Shown one piece after another: positions 32,755-41,112 of a DNA stretch of 64,000 nt. A model generated the notes under the pieces. That model was not told the DNA's origin, searched no databases, and worked only from the letters and a program-made list of their open reading frames with translations. This DNA is from Scandinavium sp051650185. GTDB taxonomy: Bacteria; Pseudomonadota; Gammaproteobacteria; Enterobacterales; Enterobacteriaceae. The stretch is from positions 1 through 64,000 of the forward strand of contig NZ_JBOFIN010000108.1 of the NCBI RefSeq assembly GCF_051650185.1, written 5' to 3'. Every line of letters starts with the position of its first letter. Position 1 is the stretch's first letter. Made by a program: the position numbers and the translations under genes.

Positions 32755-33206
32755 GCCTCCTGCTTATCGCGCAGCTGCTCATACTCGCAGCCGTTAGGGA
32801 TGGTCAACACCAGGCCGAACTGAGCACACCACATCTCAACCTTTACCAGGAAAATGTGCATTTCACCGGTATCAAGATCGGCAGTGTGCCGCGGCTCCCA
32901 GGTAGTGGTTTTCTCACCAGTGACGAAATCGGTGTATGTGACTTCCTGGCAGCCAAGGTAGGTTTTCTTGAGGTTGCGCTTCACCCATTCAGGGGTTGCG
33001 TCGGTACGGCCGGAGTTAACCAGGTATTCGCTGATTTCGGTGTACCACATGTGGCTGAGTGCGTTCTGACTCAGGCTGCGCTTCTCGCGCCAGTCCTTCA
33101 CCTGCAGGCGCAGGCATTTCCCTTCAGCGAGCTGCTGCTGAAGCAACTGGCTGATAGCGTTGAAGTTGCCGCTGTGGAGTTTGATACCGCATTGAGGGAT
33201 GTTCAC
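32751..33206 (-). CDS. ninB: NinB recombination mediator
   Basis: 151 aa, GTG start that overlaps the stop of a 20-codon upstream frame (MANVTGDFLHSAF...), which may couple its translation. The conserved core is RSLSQNALSHMWYTEI and WVKRNLKKTYLG with a C-terminal WCAQFGL. NinB (Orf) binds single-stranded DNA and SSB and replaces RecFOR in phage recombination. From here to 33397 there is no other gene. Confidence 0.92.
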   Translation of the reverse strand: MNIPQCGIKLHSGNFNAISQLLQQQLAEGKCLRLQVKDWREKRSLSQNALSHMWYTEISEYLVNSGRTDATPEWVKRNLKKTYLGCQEVTYTDFVTGEKTTTWEPRHTADLDTGEMHIFLVKVEMWCAQFGLVLTIPNGCEYEQLRDKQEA

Positions 33207-33397
33207 GCGCCACCTCCGCAGAGGTTAAACGCTGAATGCAGGAAATCGCCGGTGACGTTAGCCATCGGTGACAGGTGATGTGATGCTCGATTAGTCTTTT
33301 GCACTTTAACGTCCCCGTTAAAGCGCCAGATGCAGTGTCAGTTGTTCAGGCTGACACTGGTATTATGGACAGTTGATTCTGGAAAATCAAAGTTCTT

Positions 33398-33940
33398 TTA
33401 GTCTGCAAGAGTTGACGTCGTTGCGTCGAGATACTGCTTAAACTCAACAACTGTCATGGGGCTTTTCTGCGAAACATAGATAGTGTTTTCGGCCTCTTTC
33501 ATTGGACCAGACTTATTAGTATCTTCAGTCAGGATGTATGTGTTACCGAAGCCTCTTGACCCAATTAACATGTCAGCTTCGTTACCATAATAGATCCCCC
33601 GCTTAGACGATTTTATTTGACGGGCTGCTTTGTGGAAGAATTCATCTTGATGAACTGACGCGAACCCTCCAACGCCAAATCCGCCAAACCTCTGCTCATC
33701 GGCAGGGACTGAGTCATCATAAAAACCAAAATAGCACAAGGGTTCTTCAAGCGACTGGGTCTCGCTTACAAAAAAGTTGTATAGGGCTTCCTTCCCCTCC
33801 TTGCCTTGCAACTCCTGCATTTCACGAGATATTTCACGCGTTATCTGGAATCGATAGTCACTTAGATGCTCGCTGCTTAGAGAAATCCCGCTCTCGTGCA
33901 AAAAATTCCAGGCATTTGAATCAACAATGATGTCAATCAC
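33398..33940 (-). CDS. PIN-domain-like nuclease, no antitoxin visible
   Basis: 180 aa, GTG start with GGGAG upstream. The pattern of acidic residues fits the PIN fold: VDSNAW with Asp7, ITREISREM with Glu37 and Glu40, NEADMLIG with Asp123 and ILTEDTN with Asp140. PIN proteins cleave RNA, often as toxins or defence nucleases. No antitoxin-like gene lies beside it; the upstream gene (33986-34240) is not a DNA-binding type I recognise. The gene is flanked by gaps and is richer in A+T than its neighbours, as with a late-acquired moron. Function is inferred from fold motifs only. Confidence 0.6.
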   Translation of the reverse strand: MIDIIVDSNAWNFLHESGISLSSEHLSDYRFQITREISREMQELQGKEGKEALYNFFVSETQSLEEPLCYFGFYDDSVPADEQRFGGFGVGGFASVHQDEFFHKAARQIKSSKRGIYYGNEADMLIGSRGFGNTYILTEDTNKSGPMKEAENTIYVSQKSPMTVVEFKQYLDATTSTLAD

Positions 33941-33985
33941 TTAAAAAATCTCCCATCTAAAAAACACTCAACCATAGGTTTGAGC

Positions 33986-34240
33986 TTATTTTTTATTTGC
34001 CTCTGCCATTTCCGTATAGCGGGGATCGGATGCCCTCGGTAACGTTATCGACTGCTCACGGTAAAACCTTACTCGCTCCATGAAGTACTCGCGAAGGTGT
34101 TCTGGCTGTTCCCGGGCAACCTGCTCTGCCACTACCGGTTGATTCATGCGCTCTTTGAAAGCAACGCCGCTGGCGGCCAGGTCAATATTCACCTTGTCGC
34201 GTTCTTCCTGGCTCTTTGCTGCGATGTTGAATTTTGACAT
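33986..34240 (-). CDS. Unknown phage early protein, 84 aa
   Basis: Started at 34240 (MSKFNIAAKSQEERDKV) with GGAGC upstream. Entirely helical and charged (VAEQVAREQPEHLREYFMER). It overlaps nothing and sits between the secreted protein and PIN genes. I recall similar short proteins in enterobacterial phage early operons, with no function. Confidence 0.55.
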   Translation of the reverse strand: MSKFNIAAKSQEERDKVNIDLAASGVAFKERMNQPVVAEQVAREQPEHLREYFMERVRFYREQSITLPRASDPRYTEMAEANKK

Positions 34241-34250
34241 AGAAGCTCCG

Positions 34251-34625
34251 TCACTGAGTCCGGGTACAAATGAGGGCCGTAACTCCAAGCACTTTATCAT
34301 CCCAAGGGCCTTTGGAATCAGTCTGATCTAACTCCCTTGTCAAAAGAGAGTAATAGGGGCCACCCATGAATTGTAAATCAATGGTGGTGGTTAGGTAGGT
34401 TTTACCGTGATACCCCTGAGCTTGTAGGCGATCGCCACTAAGTTCAGAAACTTCGGCATCAAAATCACCATTGATGACAACATGCTTCTTATCAACAACG
34501 TGGATTTTCACACCCGCCTGACACTCAAACGTAATGGGTTGCTGTTTATCAAAAGGAATATAGTCGGCGTGAGCCATAAGTGGAGCTATCAAAACCACTG
34601 CTGCGATCAGCGTTTTCATGTTCAT
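34251..34625 (-). CDS. Exported phage protein, 124 aa
   Basis: A clear Sec signal MNMKTLIAAVVLIAPLMAHA with cleavage before DYIPFD. The mature domain, about 104 aa, is beta-rich and has two cysteines (FECQAG and LICTRTQ) that could form a disulfide, in a fold reminiscent of small periplasmic lysozyme-inhibitor proteins; this is a loose resemblance. Exported proteins in early operons are uncommon and suggest a role in superinfection exclusion or envelope change. Confidence 0.6.
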   Translation of the reverse strand: MNMKTLIAAVVLIAPLMAHADYIPFDKQQPITFECQAGVKIHVVDKKHVVINGDFDAEVSELSGDRLQAQGYHGKTYLTTTIDLQFMGGPYYSLLTRELDQTDSKGPWDDKVLGVTALICTRTQ

Positions 34626-34685
34626 TAGCCATAACAAAAAGAGCCATACGTTAGCATGGCCCATGAAGCTTTGTTTTGCGCTTAA

Positions 34686-35423
34686 TCACTCCTGCTGCGG
34701 TGCTGCTGCAATCATGGCCTTGTGCATTGCGTCGTAGCCATCCTCCTCTACCCGCCTTGCTGCATCAATCATCGCGCGAGTCGCATCAAACGGCACCATT
34801 ACCCAACCATCCGGAATCACCTGATAGCTGCCATAACTGGACGCGGAAGCAAGACGTAACGACAGCAATTCACGATAAGCATTAGACTGCGGATTATTGC
34901 CGTGAATCATCCCTTCCAGGTCTTCGTTTGTGAATGAGTTATCAGGCAACTTGTAAGGCTGGATTGCATGTTCGGAATTACCGGACAACTGCGGGGCGGC
35001 GACATTTGCAAACGCAGCACGCAAACCTATTTTGATGTCTTCCGCATCGTCAGCGCCGACCGGGTCATCGGAAATAGCACGACAGAATGCAAATGCCATC
35101 TCGTCGTTTATCTCGATGGGTGCCGCTTTCCGGTATTCCTGAAGTTCTGCGCGTTCCGCTGCGCTGTCCTGACCGTATTGCCGAACGCGATCCCACAGCG
35201 ACAATGGGCCATACTCTAACTCTTTCGGTACGTTCAGCTCATCCAAACAAAATGAAACCAGCTCTGCAGCCTCGTAACCCCGCCGTAAAGCTCCCTCAGC
35301 AAGCCTGTGTTCCCGAAGCTCGTTAACAATCAGGGCCAGCTCCTCGCCGCTTATATTCACTACACGCGCATGGTGTGATGCGAGGTATTGCAGACGATGC
35401 TCTGTTGGTTTGTTATTGGTCAT
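34686..35423 (-). CDS. Unknown phage early protein (Ea22-like context)
   Basis: 245 aa from the ATG at 35423 (MTNNKPTEHRLQYL). The N-terminal part is helical with ELRE repeats; the C-terminal part (DGWVMVPFDATRAMIDAARRVEEDGYDAMHKAMIAAAP) is a common ending in mosaic early proteins of lambdoid phages. Several genes in this operon share such modular ends. Function unknown. Confidence 0.65.
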   Translation of the reverse strand: MTNNKPTEHRLQYLASHHARVVNISGEELALIVNELREHRLAEGALRRGYEAAELVSFCLDELNVPKELEYGPLSLWDRVRQYGQDSAAERAELQEYRKAAPIEINDEMAFAFCRAISDDPVGADDAEDIKIGLRAAFANVAAPQLSGNSEHAIQPYKLPDNSFTNEDLEGMIHGNNPQSNAYRELLSLRLASASSYGSYQVIPDGWVMVPFDATRAMIDAARRVEEDGYDAMHKAMIAAAPQQE

Positions 35424-35886
35424 TGGCCTGCTCCTTGATATGTAATCGGGGTTCACCGTCTTTGGGCTCCGGCCACTGGCGTGCCATGTTTACTTTCAGC
35501 TTTTCTTCCATCGCGGCTGTAATTTCGCCATCAGATATACCGGCGCGGCGCTGGGCATCCCATAGCAGAAACTGCATATCTGCCCATTCGCTCAGGTCGT
35601 AAGGTTGGGCGGCAGCCTCCAGCGCTTCTTTAGACAGGTGCTTAAGCGGGCCTATTGGCCCGACATAGCCGAAAGTTTTATCCGACCATTCGGCGTGCCG
35701 CTGTCGAATGAGATTGCGCAGCTGAAACAGTGGGCCTGTCTCCTGCTTCATGCCAGCCAGCAGCATGCGTGCCATTTCAAGCTCTTCTTCCAGCCCTTCG
35801 CGAATGGCGGTGAACGCGCTTTGCGCTACGGCGAACTCCAACTTCGTAATCTTTTGCTGAACGCGCTCTTTGGTGATTGTGGTCAT
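35413..35886 (-). CDS. DUF550-type (MazG-like) nucleotide hydrolase
   Basis: 157 aa. Residues 55-140 fit the dATP/dGTP pyrophosphohydrolase-like DUF550: FQLRNLIRQRHAEWSDKTFG, YVGPIGPLKHLSKEALEAA and the acidic EWADMQFLLWDAQRRAG. The N-terminal 50 residues are a helical extension. Such enzymes may adjust nucleotide pools during phage growth. It overlaps the next gene by 11 bp and the previous one by 4 bp. Confidence 0.75.
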   Translation of the reverse strand: MTTITKERVQQKITKLEFAVAQSAFTAIREGLEEELEMARMLLAGMKQETGPLFQLRNLIRQRHAEWSDKTFGYVGPIGPLKHLSKEALEAAAQPYDLSEWADMQFLLWDAQRRAGISDGEITAAMEEKLKVNMARQWPEPKDGEPRLHIKEQANDQ

Positions 35887-36191
35887 GGTTCGCTCCAGTT
35901 ATCTTCAATCGTCACGCTCAGGCGATGTAGCCAATCGGCAAGTTTCAGCATTGCCTCTCGGTCGCTTAGGCCGCCTGGAAAATCGTCCAGCGTCACCACG
36001 GGCTTGAATGCTCCGTAACGGTCACGCTCTACTGTGAAGTATTGCTCCAGCGTGGTTCCGCTTTGACTGGACGTATGCCTGACTAGGTACTTTGAGACCT
36101 TCTCTCGTGCCTCTGGGTCATATTTATACTCAACAAGCGTCATGCTGCTGCGTCGAGAATCTATGCCGAGGAAGTTGAGCAGGTTAGCCAT
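35883..36191 (-). CDS. Unknown phage early protein, 102 aa
   Basis: The start at 36191 lies two bases after the upstream stop and has GGAGGTGAGTG in front. The product (MANLLNFLGIDSRR, then GALSDREAMLKLADWLHRL-type helices) is of unknown function. The overlap with the DUF550 gene places it in the same early operon. Confidence 0.6.
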   Translation of the reverse strand: MANLLNFLGIDSRRSSMTLVEYKYDPEAREKVSKYLVRHTSSQSGTTLEQYFTVERDRYGAFKPVVTLDDFPGGLSDREAMLKLADWLHRLSVTIEDNWSEP

Positions 36192-36192
36192 A

Positions 36193-36624
36193 TCACTCAC
36201 CTCCCTGAATCAGTATGGTGATGCCAGATGCACGAATTGCTTCAGCGCACTCTTTTATTACGTTATTTCTGAATTCACTAAAAATGTACGCACCTCGATT
36301 GGCGAATGGATGGTCTGGTACGTGGCTAAATCTTGGGAGCATTACAACACCTGCTGATTTCTGCCTTTCCAGCAGCAGCGCCTGCTCTGCTGATTCGGCG
36401 CGGGATTGCAGTTCTTCAATATTTCGGCGCAAGGCTGCATTAACCCCCTCTTCTTTCCCTAATGCTAAATCAAGATGCTGGTTCAGCGTCTTTTCTGATT
36501 CCAACGCATCCAGCAGCGCATCCATCTCATGCGGGAACAGCACAACATTGCTGCCAGTCTCGGATGCGCCAATGCATCGGTTGCGCAGCTCAGCCAGCGC
36601 CTCTTTGGTCATTGGTGTAGTCAT
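36193..36624 (-). CDS. Ea22-like early protein, 143 aa
   Basis: Started at 36624 (MTTPMTKEALAELRNRC), which overlaps the gene upstream by 4 bp. It has a long coiled-coil centre (LRRNIEELQSRAESAEQALLLERQ) with modular ends, like the Ea22-type early proteins of lambda. Function unknown. Confidence 0.6.
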   Translation of the reverse strand: MTTPMTKEALAELRNRCIGASETGSNVVLFPHEMDALLDALESEKTLNQHLDLALGKEEGVNAALRRNIEELQSRAESAEQALLLERQKSAGVVMLPRFSHVPDHPFANRGAYIFSEFRNNVIKECAEAIRASGITILIQGGE

Positions 36625-36950
36625 GCTGCTGCTCCTTCTGTGCTGCGAAACCACACACAAACCGGACCATCATCCGTATCGTAGATGGCTGCGATAAACC
36701 AGCCTTCACCTGATGGCGGCTCTGGTTGCCAGGCTGCAAATGAGCCTGTTTCATACCACTCATCCAGCGCTGGGCTTGGCTCATGCAGGTCCATTGCAGT
36801 AATTTCAAATTCAAGCCCGTTTGCACCCACCCACTGATGGAAGTCATACGAAGGAACAAACTCACGTTCGCCACACAGTGAATCAAATGCTGGATGACAC
36901 CATTGGCCCATATCGCCGCGCTCTACTGGTAATGCTGTGATTTTGCTCAT
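36621..36950 (-). CDS. Unknown phage early protein, 109 aa
   Basis: An acidic, tryptophan-rich protein (GMGQWCHPAF-like start, EGWFIAAIYDTDDGPVCVWF end). Joined by 4-bp overlaps to both neighbours, which supports coding. Not recognised. Confidence 0.6.
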   Translation of the reverse strand: MSKITALPVERGDMGQWCHPAFDSLCGEREFVPSYDFHQWVGANGLEFEITAMDLHEPSPALDEWYETGSFAAWQPEPPSGEGWFIAAIYDTDDGPVCVWFRSTEGAAA

Positions 36951-37231
36951 GCTGTACGCTCCTGTTGACGGTTAGAGCGGCATATCAGCGCCCAAAAATT
37001 CATATCGCAAATCAGTGCTACGCGCATTTCAGCCGTAAAGCGGCACCCTAGCTTATTTGACTTACCGACTGACCGCCGACGCTTGCGCATAATCTTGCGT
37101 ACGTGCGCCGCCTGCACTTCTGCCTGCCGCTGCTTTGAGGCATAAACACCCTTTGGAGGTATCTTCCGGGCCTGTTTTTGATAAGCGGTTAACAGGTCAT
37201 GAACGTCTGTAGATTTGGTTAACTTGCTCAT
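36947..37231 (-). CDS. Basic phage early protein, 94 aa
   Basis: Strongly basic centre (HVRKIMRKRRRSVGKSNKLG) that may bind nucleic acid. Overlaps of 4 bp on both sides place it in the early operon. The C-terminus contains several hydrophobic residues and cysteines. Not recognised. Confidence 0.55.
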   Translation of the reverse strand: MSKLTKSTDVHDLLTAYQKQARKIPPKGVYASKQRQAEVQAAHVRKIMRKRRRSVGKSNKLGCRFTAEMRVALICDMNFWALICRSNRQQERTA

Positions 37232-37707
37232 TCTGCTTTCTCCACGCGCAGCTGCTGTGCGAACTCACGCAACTTGAGCGCAATGACGCGTGTGCTGGCG
37301 ACCGTGTCGATTGCTTCCAGTTCCTGCGCAGCTTGTTCCACACCCTGCGCCCGCTGTTCTGCGAGGAAGCGATCGGTTGCTGGGGTTTCAACATCTAGAA
37401 CAAACTGGAATTCGTGAAGTGTCTGGCCATCAACAAAATCCCCGATTGTCGGATCGATGAGTTTGTTTAATTTCGCGTAAACCGCACATGCCTCCCCGAG
37501 TAGCTCGCGGCCCTTAGACTTCAGCCCCGCATTCTCCTCTGCCAACTGTTTACCCAGTCCTGTCAGGGCTAGCACCGCTTCTGGGCTTGCTTCGTCCTGC
37601 CACTTATCAGACGTGTCGCAAACTTCACGACACATGATTTCTTCGTGTGCTGCTTCTTCCAGTTTCGCTACGTTCGGATACGCAGCTGTGATTTGTTCGA
37701 TTGTCAT
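37228..37707 (-). CDS. Ea22-like early protein, 159 aa
   Basis: The ATG at 37707 has GGGAGACAGT before it. Helical throughout (TIEQITAAYPNVAKLEEAAHEE, VEQAAQELEAI), with the mosaic character of Ea22-type proteins. The C-terminal part repeats a pattern common in this gene family. Function unknown. Confidence 0.6.
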   Translation of the reverse strand: MTIEQITAAYPNVAKLEEAAHEEIMCREVCDTSDKWQDEASPEAVLALTGLGKQLAEENAGLKSKGRELLGEACAVYAKLNKLIDPTIGDFVDGQTLHEFQFVLDVETPATDRFLAEQRAQGVEQAAQELEAIDTVASTRVIALKLREFAQQLRVEKAE

Positions 37708-38126
37708 ACTGTCTCCCACGGATACTGATAATCACCATTAGCAAAAACCATGTTGATGCGATGTGGCACCTGCATTGCTATGTCTGGGTGCATATCCCTG
37801 AAGTGCACGCAGTGAAGCTTATGCAACCACTCATGCGCATCCGCCGCCCGACCCCATAGCGTCATTCCTGCAAGTTGAATGATTTCGTTAACTGAACAAA
37901 TATCAACGCGTGAATGACTACCCGTCATACGCTCATGCATTTCCCTGGTGGCCTTTATGAAAAGAGTGGCTTTCATTGGGTCATCCAGGTCGATATACGG
38001 GAACTCAATCACATCAAAAAGGTTCGTCTTTTTGGCGTGCATCCTGACAACAGTTGGGAGCGTCTCAGTAGCCTTAACGCCGAATACTGCCCCCATTACT
38101 CGTTGAATCGCTTTCGTGGCGATCAT
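37704..38126 (-). CDS. Unknown phage protein after the helicase, 140 aa
   Basis: Started at 38126 (MIATKAIQRVMGAVFG); the ATG overlaps the helicase stop (ATGA), so translation is probably coupled to DnaB synthesis. Contains HEWLHKLHCVHFRDMHPD with several histidines. Possibly accessory to replication; not recognised. Confidence 0.6.
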   Translation of the reverse strand: MIATKAIQRVMGAVFGVKATETLPTVVRMHAKKTNLFDVIEFPYIDLDDPMKATLFIKATREMHERMTGSHSRVDICSVNEIIQLAGMTLWGRAADAHEWLHKLHCVHFRDMHPDIAMQVPHRINMVFANGDYQYPWETV

Positions 38127-39490
38127 ACGTTGGCTCCTTTCGCGTAACGCTTCTGCGGTGCTGATTTGGTGGATGATGCCTGGCGTGCTTCTTCCTGGTC
38201 GCAATCATGGAAATGACCATTGATGAAACGTTGATAGACAGTGCCAAGAGATCCAAAGCGGTTTTTGGTAACGATAATTTCTGCGTACTTCGCCGCCGGG
38301 CTGTTCTCGTCGTACACCGCATCGCGATAGAGCATGATGATGCTGTCCGCGTCCTGCTCGATGCTTCCGGAATCACGGAGGTCTGCGTTCGTAGGGCGCT
38401 TGTTAGGGCGTTTCTCAACATCACGTGAAAGTTGGCTCAGAGAGATAACCGGGGTTTTCAGGTCTTTTGCCATCGCCTTCAGGCTCCCTGAGATATGAGC
38501 TATAGCAAGGTCGTTACGGTCTGCCTTTGGCTTATCAATCAGGCCAAGGTAATCGACAAGAATAAGAGACAGCGCCGGGCTTTCCTGCTTCTGCCGTTCT
38601 GCCACGCTCCTGATTTGCTCAACAGTGAGTTTTGAAGCATCAACCATCCACACGTCGAGTCCTGCGAGATGGCATATCCCATCAGCTACCCGCGCCCAAC
38701 CCTCGTTATCCATTTTTGCCGGGTTACGCAGAACGCTCACCGACATATTCCCGCGGCCGGCAATGCTGCGTTCAGCAATCTGAAGCTTGCTCATTTCCAT
38801 GCTGAAAATCAGTACGCCTCGCATCACATCCGATCCTGGCATACGGCGACTAGCCACACCCTCAGCAACCTTGAGTGCGAGTTCCGTTTTGCCCATTCCA
38901 GGCCGCGCGGCGATGATCACCAGGTCTTCCGCGTTCATTCCTCCAGTAATCGCATCAAGTTCATCGATACCGGTTTTCAACGTGTCAGATTCATCACCAT
39001 TGCGCAGGCGGTTTTCCAGTGTCTCTGCGTAGTCGTTCAGTACATCACCGAGGCGTACCGGGATAATTTCACTTTTTGGCTTACGGATAATCCCAAGACG
39101 GCGAATCAGTTCGTCCATGGCTTCACCAGAGGCAACCAGCGTCCCGTCACTCACCAGCCCTCGCATATCATCGATGGCAGTCAGGAATTTGCGCTTCTGA
39201 TGTTGTTCAGCGAGCATTTCAGCGTAACCCTGAAGGTTGGCTGCACTCGGGCATGAACGGGCTGTCATCATGACGTCTGTCGCATGTTCGTCACCGCACT
39301 CTTCGGCCACCATCAGAGCGTCAATCAGGTTGCGGGTTCTTGCCTGCTTGCGAATAACCTCAAAGGCTTTCCGGTAGATCGGGATGGCGAATGCTTCCGC
39401 CTCCATCCGTGCGAGAACATCACTTGCCGCCGGGGTCAGGCCGCCGAGCAACAGTCCGCCGATCACGCTTGCTTCGATATCCTGTCTCAT
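38123..39490 (-). CDS. DnaB-type replicative helicase
   Basis: 455 aa. N-terminal DnaB domain (ASVIGGLLLGGLTPAAS), then the RecA-like ATPase with Walker A ARPGMGKTELALK near residue 195, Walker B LILVDYLGL near 305 and arginine-finger region with TNADLRDSGSIEQDAD. It is the phage replicative helicase, equivalent to P22 gene 12, so the phage need not recruit host DnaB. It overlaps the origin-binding gene by 4 bp. Confidence 0.93.
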   Translation of the reverse strand: MRQDIEASVIGGLLLGGLTPAASDVLARMEAEAFAIPIYRKAFEVIRKQARTRNLIDALMVAEECGDEHATDVMMTARSCPSAANLQGYAEMLAEQHQKRKFLTAIDDMRGLVSDGTLVASGEAMDELIRRLGIIRKPKSEIIPVRLGDVLNDYAETLENRLRNGDESDTLKTGIDELDAITGGMNAEDLVIIAARPGMGKTELALKVAEGVASRRMPGSDVMRGVLIFSMEMSKLQIAERSIAGRGNMSVSVLRNPAKMDNEGWARVADGICHLAGLDVWMVDASKLTVEQIRSVAERQKQESPALSLILVDYLGLIDKPKADRNDLAIAHISGSLKAMAKDLKTPVISLSQLSRDVEKRPNKRPTNADLRDSGSIEQDADSIIMLYRDAVYDENSPAAKYAEIIVTKNRFGSLGTVYQRFINGHFHDCDQEEARQASSTKSAPQKRYAKGANV

Positions 39491-40392
39491 AGCGTTCCCT
39501 CGCGGATAGCGACCAGCACTTTCGGTCGCAGCAGGTAATCAAAACTGGCAACCCAGTCACGGTCGTTGTCGCCGAAGTGAAAAGGTCTGGCAGCAGCCAT
39601 GAATGCTTTCACGTATGCCCGAAAGCCGTCGATGTTTTTGGTTGCCAGTGAGTTAATCAGCTTGCTGAGCTTACGCTTGCGTTCTTCGTTGACCTCAACA
39701 GCGTGAGGTAGTCGGTCACCGACAATCTCGTTGTAGGCATCAAGATACTCGCCGTAGTTGATTCGGACAGGTTTTCGCTTTTCAGGTTTACCCGGTTCGC
39801 GGTCATCTTCAGATGACTGTGTGTTTTTATTATTTATATTCTTGTTAATACCTTCTTGTTCATGATGCGCGGCTTTATGCTCGGGGTTATGCGCGGGTGC
39901 ATAGCTCAAGACCGCATCATTACTGGGTTCGTTATGCGCGGTGCTATGCGCGGACTTATGCGCGGGTAAATCGTCGTTTTTTTGAGCATATTCGGCATAA
40001 TTTAAGATGGTGATAACAGTCCCTTTTCGTCTTTCTGCATGGACGGAGATCATCCCTTCTTTCTCGAATACGGCTAACATCCTTTCGACCGAGTGACGGC
40101 TTGTAGGCTCACCATTTCTGTCACAGAGAAGCAGCCCTAAATCTGCCGAGGTGGTTACCAGTTGCCCGGCATCCAGAGTCCATGAATGTCCTTTGAAGTT
40201 GGCGGTATATGGCTTTCTGGCGGCATTCAGGAGAAGGTTTTCCCAAAGTGTGCGCAGGTAGACATCTTTCGCCCATGGCTGCTTCAGAATGCTTCGGTAC
40301 AACGGGACATAACCGGTCTTCTGGTTCTCCATCCTGTTGCTCCTGCGCTGATGTGCAGCGCTGAAATCGTAGACTGTTGCTGTACTGTTCAT
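39487..40392 (-). CDS. Replication initiator (O-like) with origin iterons
   Basis: 301 aa. The N-terminal domain (residues 20-115) looks like the helix-turn-helix domain of phage replication proteins (GYVPLYRSILKQPWAKDVYLRTLW). The centre, residues 140-180, has alanine-histidine repeats (AHKSAHSTAHNE, AHNPEHKAAHHE) because its DNA contains the iterons listed next. The C-terminal domain probably contacts DnaB. In lambda and relatives the origin lies inside this gene. It follows the 93-aa gene by two bases. Confidence 0.82.
   Translation of the reverse strand: MNSTATVYDFSAAHQRRSNRMENQKTGYVPLYRSILKQPWAKDVYLRTLWENLLLNAARKPYTANFKGHSWTLDAGQLVTTSADLGLLLCDRNGEPTSRHSVERMLAVFEKEGMISVHAERRKGTVITILNYAEYAQKNDDLPAHKSAHSTAHNEPSNDAVLSYAPAHNPEHKAAHHEQEGINKNINNKNTQSSEDDREPGKPEKRKPVRINYGEYLDAYNEIVGDRLPHAVEVNEERKRKLSKLINSLATKNIDGFRAYVKAFMAAARPFHFGDNDRDWVASFDYLLRPKVLVAIREGTL
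39865..39965. repeat. Six 12-bp iterons, probable replication origin
   Basis: ATGCGCGG occurs at 39865, 39889, 39934, 39946 and 39958, and as ATGCTCGG at 39877. Within each group of three the spacing is exactly 12 bp, and the groups are 45 bp apart. Lambdoid origins are direct repeats inside the O gene. The adjacent A/T-rich run (39826-39850) would be the opening region. Confidence 0.75.
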
Positions 40393-40394
40393 CG

Positions 40395-40676
40395 CTACCT
40401 GCCCTGACGAAAAATGGCTAAAACAGAATTGAATTGATCCACCGACAAATCCTCTTTCAGCAGCCTTTCCAGAAAGGAATTCGGGATAAAAGTAAACCCC
40501 TCTTCTTTCGGCAGCGATGGCAATAAAGCCCGAGCCTCCGCTTTAAGAAGTTCTGTTCTGGCTACTGAAGCGAACCGGATGCAGGTTCGTTCGTCTATGG
40601 AATTCAGGAAGCGTGAACGCTTGACATCTTTGTGTGTTTCAGGTGGTACAAAACCTTTGTTTCGCATATAATTCAC
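40395..40676 (-). CDS. Unknown protein between cII and replication gene, 93 aa
   Basis: A basic N-terminus (MRNKGFVPPETHKDVKRSR) and a helical rest (FLERLLKEDLSVDQFNSVLAIFRQGR). It begins 14 bp after the cII stop and ends two bases before the initiator start, so it belongs to the PR operon. No family recognised. Confidence 0.6.
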   Translation of the reverse strand: MNYMRNKGFVPPETHKDVKRSRFLNSIDERTCIRFASVARTELLKAEARALLPSLPKEEGFTFIPNSFLERLLKEDLSVDQFNSVLAIFRQGR

Positions 40677-40690
40677 CTAGTTGAATGCAG

Positions 40691-40990
40691 TTAAAAATCC
40701 ATCCGGATTTGGTCTGATCGCTCGGTTGCCGCCGGGCGATTTTTCTTTGTGAGAACTGCGGCTACTTCCTTCGCAAGACGCGCCATGTCATCGTCGACAA
40801 CGCCCCACTCCAGAACAGCCAGAAGCATTGCTATCTTCGGCAGCCAGCTTTCCTTCCAGCGCGTGACCTGCGATTTATCAACGCCTAACTCTTTTGCTAC
40901 GTTTGAGCCGCCAATGATTGCGATCCTGTTCAGGAGCCATGATTCGATTCGTCGTGCCTCCTGCTTATTGCGGGCTGTTGTACTAGCCAT
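40691..40990 (-). CDS. cII: CII transcriptional activator
   Basis: 99 aa, close to lambda CII along its whole length: EARRIESWLLNRIA, the recognition helix VDKSQVTRWKESWLPK, LAVLEWGVVDDDMARLA and the end RPAATERSDQIRMDF. CII is an unstable tetramer that activates the promoters for establishing lysogeny (PRE, PI, PaQ). Its place directly after cro and nutR is canonical. Confidence 0.95.
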   Translation of the reverse strand: MASTTARNKQEARRIESWLLNRIAIIGGSNVAKELGVDKSQVTRWKESWLPKIAMLLAVLEWGVVDDDMARLAKEVAAVLTKKNRPAATERSDQIRMDF

Positions 40991-41077
40991 ATGAGATATT
41001 CCTTTATGAAAATTAAATATTTAGATGGACCTTGCGCAATAAGGCGCAAAGCCTGATTTGACTTTTTTAGTTGGGGT

Positions 41078-41091
41078 GCGCTTTTCAGCGC
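41078..41091 (-). promoter_or_regulatory. nutR boxB hairpin
   Basis: Minus strand: GCGCT-GAAA-AGCGC, a 5-bp stem with a GNRA loop, just downstream of cro. The flanks (CAATCGAGC before it) match the second copy at 43044-43057. This fits the boxB element that the N protein binds to make polymerase read through terminators of the PR operon. No clear boxA is seen. Confidence 0.75.
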
Positions 41092-41112
41092 TCGATTGGA
41101 ATGTGGTAGTGC

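Noticed and set aside
41032..41047. CII binding site TTGC-N6-TTGC
   Set aside because: The sequence is an inverted repeat (TTGCGC...GCGCAA), and the direct-repeat reading points away from cI, so it does not fit PRE.
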